From an uncultured Clostridia bacterium (GTDB lineage Bacteria > Bacillota > Clostridia > Christensenellales > Borkfalkiaceae): DNA of 64,000 nt. The notes below the pieces were generated by a model, which saw only the letters and a list, made by a program, of their open reading frames with translations, ran no database searches and was not told the DNA's origin. The stretch's first letter is position 1, and each line of letters begins with the position of its first letter. Shown here in pieces: positions 59,734 through 64,000 of the stretch. The stretch is taken from contig CANQWN010000008.1 of assembly GCA_947627575.1 (NCBI GenBank), positions 35,562-99,561 of the forward strand, written 5' to 3'. A program made the translations under genes and the position numbers.

Positions 59734-61173
59734 TTAATCTCTGCCGTCCTTGATATAGCCGCGTATCTTTTCGGTAAAAACCTTCTTTTTGGCGGCTATT
59801 ATATCCATCTGGCTGACGTAACGGGACAGCTTGTCGTAATAGCGGTTGCGCTTTTGTTTGTCCTCTTCATACAGGCGGTATTCCGCCATGGCGAGGAAAT
59901 ATTCCATCTCGATATTGCCGAAAAACAGTTCGTTGGGTCTGTTTATGCTGTATTCGTTATACAGCTTTTTGCGTTCCTCGAAAGATTTGTACAAACTTAA
60001 TTTAACGCTTTCGTTAAGCTGTTCGACGGAGGCTGTGCGGGTAAACCCTTCCTCGTCCGCCGACGCGTTTCCGCCGCTCTGTTCGCGGGCGACGCCCAAA
60101 CTTTTTTCCAGCTTGAATATGCAATCCAGCGAGCAATAAATGTTGCGGTACATATAACTGCGTATAAGCCAGCTTAACTGCTTGTTCTGGATGGGCGAAA
60201 GTTTTTCAAACGTATCGCATTCCTTTACCGCGCGCAGGCATACGTCGTATTCCCTGTGGCAATATTCCAACTTTTTATCTTCGGACAGTTCGTCGCCGTT
60301 CATTATAAGAAGATACAGGTAGCCGATATAATCCAGCGCGGAAATTATGATAAGCTGTTTTATCTCGCTTTCGGGGAGGTCGTCCTCCGCCTGTTCCAAA
60401 AGCGCCTCGTACTTTTCCCTTATGTCATAAAAATCCGCTTTGGTTATGTACTGCTCGTCGTCCACATATTTAACTTTTTTGAAAAAATCGATGGAAACGA
60501 GCGCGCAACGCACCGAAACGGTAAGTTCGGGGGATTCGGAGGCGTTTGTATCCATACATTTGGAAAACGTTTCGATATCTTTAAGCGCCTCTTCGCAGGT
60601 GTCGCGGTAAATGTTTGCCGAAAAGATATAGCAAAGGATATATTGCGCTATTTCGTAGCTTGAACAGGCGGGCGTTTCAAAATGCTTTTTTATTATCCCG
60701 CGGGTATTTTCTCGGTCGATAATAACCGCCATCTTGTTTGCGCTGAGCGAATTGCGCTGGGAAGAGAAAAACTTTTCGCCCAACTCCCGCACGACGTCGT
60801 CCTCCTCCCTGCCCACGGTGTTTACGCTGTACGCCCACACGCCGTGCAAATCGCTGGGCAGCTCGGTGTCGTTTACGGAAAGATTCATAAAATATATGTG
60901 GATTTTGTTGGCGTTAAGTTTTGCCAGCATATAACCCCACTCGAACATAAGGTTTGAACTCAATCTGCCCGTGTCCGAATTTTTTTGTATAAGCAAAATC
61001 GCCTGATCGCACTTCTTCATTTGCTCTATAATGGTGCCGCCGACGAAAATGCTGCTTAATTCGTGCAGGTTTCCGCCCACGATTGCGTCGTATGCGGGGT
61101 GCGAATCGATATAATTTTTAAGTTTTTTGGCAAATTCGAAATTGCCCGACCAGGCTATGAATACTTTACTCAT
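59734..61173 (-). CDS. TIR-like (CAP12/PF10137-type) protein with long helical C-terminus
   Basis: 479 residues. Residues 1-~130 look like the TIR-like nucleotide-binding domain: KVFIAWSGN at the start, HELSSIFVGGTIIEQMKKCD QAILLI, then NLMFEWGYMLAKL (the Glu in FEWGY is the candidate catalytic residue) and ELPSDLHGVWAYSV. Residues ~150-479 are all helical, TPR-like, no membrane segment. Such TIR domains degrade NAD+ in anti-phage systems, here perhaps controlled by the helical part. AAGGGGAAAATTT precedes the ATG. Cotranscribed with the CAT-like gene (24-bp gap). Confidence 0.75.
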   Translation of the reverse strand: MSKVFIAWSGNFEFAKKLKNYIDSHPAYDAIVGGNLHELSSIFVGGTIIEQMKKCDQAILLIQKNSDTGRLSSNLMFEWGYMLAKLNANKIHIYFMNLSVNDTELPSDLHGVWAYSVNTVGREEDDVVRELGEKFFSSQRNSLSANKMAVIIDRENTRGIIKKHFETPACSSYEIAQYILCYIFSANIYRDTCEEALKDIETFSKCMDTNASESPELTVSVRCALVSIDFFKKVKYVDDEQYITKADFYDIREKYEALLEQAEDDLPESEIKQLIIISALDYIGYLYLLIMNGDELSEDKKLEYCHREYDVCLRAVKECDTFEKLSPIQNKQLSWLIRSYMYRNIYCSLDCIFKLEKSLGVAREQSGGNASADEEGFTRTASVEQLNESVKLSLYKSFEERKKLYNEYSINRPNELFFGNIEMEYFLAMAEYRLYEEDKQKRNRYYDKLSRYVSQMDIIAAKKKVFTEKIRGYIKDGRD

Positions 61174-61197
61174 AAATTTTCCCCTTGGTATGCGTAT

Positions 61198-61842
61198 TTA
61201 TTTAAGTAAGCGTTCGCAGTCGTCGATATTCTGCTGTATATATGCAAACGCGTCGCAAAGCGGTTTTCCGTCCACAAGCGCGTGGCTGACGTTTATATTG
61301 AGGTTTAAGGTATACCTGCCGTCCTTTAAAGTGTATTTCCCCCAACATATGCGCGGAATACTTGCGTTTTCCACGTCGTCGGGAATGGGGTCGGACATCC
61401 TCTCGTAATCCAGCCACGGCAGGCAGGTGAAGTAGTACACGTTTTTATCCGCGTCGCCGAACGCCTTATCCGCACAGCCGCGCTGTACCGCCCCGATAAG
61501 TTCGCGCGTTCTCCGCGAAAAAGACGCAAAATCTTCGTCCCATCCTACGCGGCATACGTCGAAAAGCCCGTCCTCCAACGCCACGGTGACGGAAGGTTCG
61601 GGGCAATCGTATTCCACAACTTTGCCCTCCGAAATGCGGCGGCGCAGGTCGGGCACACGGTTAAGCCCCTTTACGGTGAGGTAAAGCATAGTTTCGTAAA
61701 AATGCTCCCCCGTGCGTTTTACGTGTTGCACCACGGGCGTAACGTCTATCCTCGCCGAAACGCCGTACGTGGGGTTTGAAAAAGAAGAAAACCAAAGATA
61801 TGCCTTTTTGCGCTTCCATGTATCGATGTCAATAATTTTCAT
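61198..61842 (-). CDS. Chloramphenicol acetyltransferase-like protein
   Basis: 214 residues, the size of type A CAT. The active-site His motif is VSHALVDGKPLCDAF (usual HHxxxDG), near residue 190, and the start IDIDTWKRKKAYLWFSSFSN fits CAT. It could acetylate chloramphenicol or another hydroxyl substrate. The first His of the usual pair is Ser here. AAGGGAAGCGG precedes the ATG. Promoter shares its -35 with mnmA. Confidence 0.88.
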   Translation of the reverse strand: MKIIDIDTWKRKKAYLWFSSFSNPTYGVSARIDVTPVVQHVKRTGEHFYETMLYLTVKGLNRVPDLRRRISEGKVVEYDCPEPSVTVALEDGLFDVCRVGWDEDFASFSRRTRELIGAVQRGCADKAFGDADKNVYYFTCLPWLDYERMSDPIPDDVENASIPRICWGKYTLKDGRYTLNLNINVSHALVDGKPLCDAFAYIQQNIDDCERLLK

Positions 61843-61861
61843 AACCGCTTCCCTTTAAGAT

Positions 61862-61913
61862 ATTATAACATATTTTTTTTTATTTGCAAATTTCTACGGG
61901 GTTATGCTATAAT
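61862..61913. promoter_or_regulatory. Divergent promoters sharing one -35 hexamer
   Basis: TTGCAA at 61884-61889 is its own reverse complement. On the plus strand it pairs with TATAAT at 61908-61913 (18-base spacer, mnmA); on the minus strand with TATAAT at 61862-61867 (16-base spacer, CAT-like/TIR operon). Confidence 0.75.
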
Positions 61914-61940
61914 TATTTTACAAAAAACGGGGGCGGTAAA

Positions 61941-63017
61941 ATGTCTGCAAAAAAGGTTATTTTAGGCATAAGCGGCGGCGTAGACAGCTCGGTTGCGGCG
62001 TTGCTGTTGAAAAACGCCGGCTACGACGTGACGGGGCTGTTTATGCTTAATTGGGAAGAGGAAAACGAACGCGGCGCGTGCAATGCGGAAGGCGACTTTG
62101 AGGACGCGGCGCGCGTTTGCGCACAGCTTGATATCCCCTATTACAGCGTAAATTTTGCGGATAAATATTTAAACCGCGTGTTCAAGTACTTCCTTGAAGA
62201 ATACAAAGCGGGCAGAACGCCCAACCCCGACGTGCTTTGCAACCGCGAAATAAAGTTCGGCCCGTTTGCGGACTACGCTTTCAGCCTCGGCGCGGACTAT
62301 ATCGCCACGGGTCACTATTGCGGCGTTGCGCACGAGGGTGGCAGGCACCTGCTGTTGAAAGCGGCGGACGCGGGCAAAGACCAAACTTATTTTTTAAACC
62401 AGGTGCCCGAAAGCCGCTTTGAAAAGACGCTTTTCCCCCTCGCGGGGCTGAAAAAGGAAGAAGTGCGCGAAATAGCCCGCAAAAACGGGCTTGCAACCGC
62501 CAAAAAGAAAGATTCAACCGGCATCTGCTTTATAGGCGAGCGCAACTTCCGCAACTTTTTAAAGACCTATCTCCCCGCGCAACCGGGCGAAATTAAAAAC
62601 CTTGAGGGCGAAACGGTGGGCAGACACGAGGGGCTTATGTACTACACGTTGGGTCAGCGCAAGGGACTTAACCTCGGCGGCAGGCAGGGCGAAGAGGGGC
62701 GTTGGTTTGTGGTGAAAAAGGATATCGCAAACAACACGCTGATAGTTTCGCACGGGGACGAAAGCCCGCTGTATTCCCGCGGGTGCCGCGTTACGGGGCT
62801 GAACTTTATAGGCTTTAACCCGCCCGAAACTTTTAATTGCTTTGCCAAATTCCGTTATCGCCAAAGCGAGCAAAAAGTTAAAGTTACGCTTACGGACGGC
62901 GGGGCGCGCGTGGATTTCGATATAAAACAGCGCGCCGTAACCGAAGGGCAGTACGCCGTGTTTTACGACGGGCGCGCGTGCCTGGGCGGCGGCGTTATAG
63001 AACAGGTTTTCTACTGA
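61941..63017 (+). CDS. mnmA: tRNA-specific 2-thiouridylase
   Basis: 358 residues. The PP-loop is GISGGVDSSVAA (about 9-20). Catalytic cysteines are in NPDVLCNREIKF (~ residue 96) and DSTGICFIGERNF (~ 195). It transfers sulfur to U34 of tRNA-Lys, Glu and Gln. GGGGGCGG lies upstream; start at 61941 chosen for fit with the family. A strong terminator follows. Confidence 0.95.
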   Translation: MSAKKVILGISGGVDSSVAALLLKNAGYDVTGLFMLNWEEENERGACNAEGDFEDAARVCAQLDIPYYSVNFADKYLNRVFKYFLEEYKAGRTPNPDVLCNREIKFGPFADYAFSLGADYIATGHYCGVAHEGGRHLLLKAADAGKDQTYFLNQVPESRFEKTLFPLAGLKKEEVREIARKNGLATAKKKDSTGICFIGERNFRNFLKTYLPAQPGEIKNLEGETVGRHEGLMYYTLGQRKGLNLGGRQGEEGRWFVVKKDIANNTLIVSHGDESPLYSRGCRVTGLNFIGFNPPETFNCFAKFRYRQSEQKVKVTLTDGGARVDFDIKQRAVTEGQYAVFYDGRACLGGGVIEQVFY

Positions 63018-63021
63018 TAGC

Positions 63022-63053
63022 AAAAGGGTTCCCCAAAGAGGACCCTTTTTTTA
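63022..63053 (+). terminator. mnmA terminator
   Basis: AAAAGGGT...ACCCTTTT stem around GGGTTCCCC-type loop, followed by TTTTTTT. Confidence 0.85.
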
Positions 63054-63062
63054 TAACGAAAA

Positions 63063-63091
63063 TGCGCCGCGGACAAAACGTCCGCGGCGCA
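63063..63091 (-). terminator. Terminator of the BspA-like gene
   Basis: TGCGCCGCGGAC and GTCCGCGGCGCA form a 12-bp stem; on the minus strand TTTTCGTT follows. Confidence 0.8.
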
Positions 63092-63209
63092 CTTTAGGTA
63101 CGAATGAGCGGTTTCCCCTCTCTGCATAAGGAGATAACGCTCTACTATATATACCCCCGAAACCCTTAAAAAGTTTCCTTTTCCTTCAAAAATTTTTCAA
63201 AAAATTTTT

Positions 63210-64000
63210 TCAGCCTTCCCTTCGCCAAGTGTAATTACGATAGGTATCCGTTAAATATCCCGCATTTCTTGCAGTGTTTGTAACGTCTACTGCCCTACCG
63301 CCGACTTTCCAACCCGCGGTATTTTTAAAAGTTACGCTTGCAAGCGAGGTGCAACCCGCGAACGCCCTCTCGCCGATAGAAATTACTCCGTCGCCTATCG
63401 TTACGCTTTCAAGCGAGGTACAATCCTCAAACGCATAACTGCCGATAGAAGTTACGCTGTCAGGTATGGTTATACTTTTAAGCGAGGTGCAACCATAGAA
63501 CGCCCTATAGCCGATAGAAGTTACACCGTTGCCTATCGTAACATTTTCAAGCGAGGTGCAACCCCAGAACGCATACTCGCCGATAGAGGTTACGCTGTCG
63601 GGTATGGTTATGCTTGTAAGCGAGCGGCAACCATAGAACGCAGAACCGCCAATAGAAGTTACGCTGTCGGGTATGGTTATGCTTGCAAGCGAGGTGCAAC
63701 CGCCGAACGCCCTATCGCCGATAGAGGTTACGCTATCGGGTATGGTTATGCTTGTAAGCGAGGTGCAACCATAGAACGCACTATTGCCGATAGAAGTTAC
63801 GCCGTTACCTATCGTAACATTTTCAAGCGCGGTGCAACCCTCAAACGCATAACTGCCGATAGAGGTTACACTGTCGGGTATGGTTATGCTTGTAAGCGAG
63901 GTGCAACCCTCAAACGCCCAATCGCCGATAGAAGTTACGCCGTTACCTATCGTAACATTTTCAAGCGCGGTGCAACCCTCAAACGCATAACTGCCGATAG
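63210..64000 (-). CDS. BspA-like leucine-rich repeat surface protein, C-terminal part
   Basis: The start lies beyond base 64000. About ten 23-residue LRR_5 repeats of the form TSIGxxAFxGCTSLxSITIP DSV are visible, alternating between IPDSV and IGNGV versions, then a C-terminal cap (TFKNTAGWKVGGRAVDVTNT). Repeats are nearly identical at DNA level. BspA-type proteins are exported and bind host matrix or other cells. The gene is complete at its 3' end. Confidence 0.9.
   Translation of the reverse strand, partial: IGSYAFEGCTALENVTIGNGVTSIGDWAFEGCTSLTSITIPDSVTSIGSYAFEGCTALENVTIGNGVTSIGNSAFYGCTSLTSITIPDSVTSIGDRAFGGCTSLASITIPDSVTSIGGSAFYGCRSLTSITIPDSVTSIGEYAFWGCTSLENVTIGNGVTSIGYRAFYGCTSLKSITIPDSVTSIGSYAFEDCTSLESVTIGDGVISIGERAFAGCTSLASVTFKNTAGWKVGGRAVDVTNTARNAGYLTDTYRNYTWRREG

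Overview
The window looks like chromosomal DNA of an anaerobic, low-branching Clostridia-type Firmicute, probably a gut commensal known mainly from metagenomes. The pointers are a class III (oxygen-sensitive) ribonucleotide reductase, Firmicute gene orders (complete S10-spc-alpha ribosomal operon with secY-adk-map-KOW-infA; rpmE-DUF1385/prmC-prfA), a FeoB-associated Cys-rich protein, YitT and DegV proteins, and consensus TTGACA/TATAAT promoters. This placement is inference from gene content. Most genes lie on the minus strand.

Layout. 1-6.2 kb: end of an RND exporter, a small membrane protein, ROK kinase, dUTPase and nrdD/nrdG behind two promoters, each with a pair of NrdR-like boxes. 6.2-20.2 kb: glpK, then one long operon led by trpS (DUF5685, a J-domain-like protein, membrane protein, rlmD, a small acidic protein, MATE exporter, GH4 glycosidase, small basic protein), then YitT, threonine synthase, a small P-loop protein and an aminotransferase. 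20.3-23.9 kb: ferrous iron uptake (feoA, feoA, feoB, Cys-rich partner) next to a DtxR-type regulator, with three related palindromes. 23.9-30.7 kb: prfA, a DUF1385-PrmC fusion, rpmE, then plus-strand dehydrogenase, cardiolipin synthase and phosphodiesterase genes. 30.8-47.1 kb: the ribosomal superoperon from rpsJ to rplQ, preceded by an attenuator-like leader and broken by three non-coding spacers.

47.1-48.3 kb carries almost no coding sequence and holds a striking A-B-A-B array of four roughly 195-bp stem-loop units whose stems differ in sequence but keep pairing. 48.3-52.9 kb has two zinc-type COG0523 GTPase genes, a DUF2188 membrane protein, a TetR regulator and DegV. 52.9-59.7 kb is an accessory region: AT-richer genes, a 1056-residue GLUG-repeat lipoprotein behind a candidate RNA switch, a frameshifted VWA gene, a frameshifted phage-head/toxin-like gene with a DUF4926 partner (a fragment of which also lies at 52.9 kb), and at least four tRNA-Arg(CCG) genes or fragments. 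It reads as a repeatedly used integration site. 59.7-63 kb has a TIR-like protein gene (candidate defence effector) in an operon with a CAT-like acetyltransferase, divergent from mnmA. The window ends inside a BspA-like leucine-rich-repeat surface protein.

The best candidates for something undescribed are the structured repeat array (47567-48275), the TIR-like/helical protein (59734-61173), and the nested tRNA-Arg(CCG) integration locus (57535-59696). All functional statements come from reading the sequence; no searches or folding programs were run.
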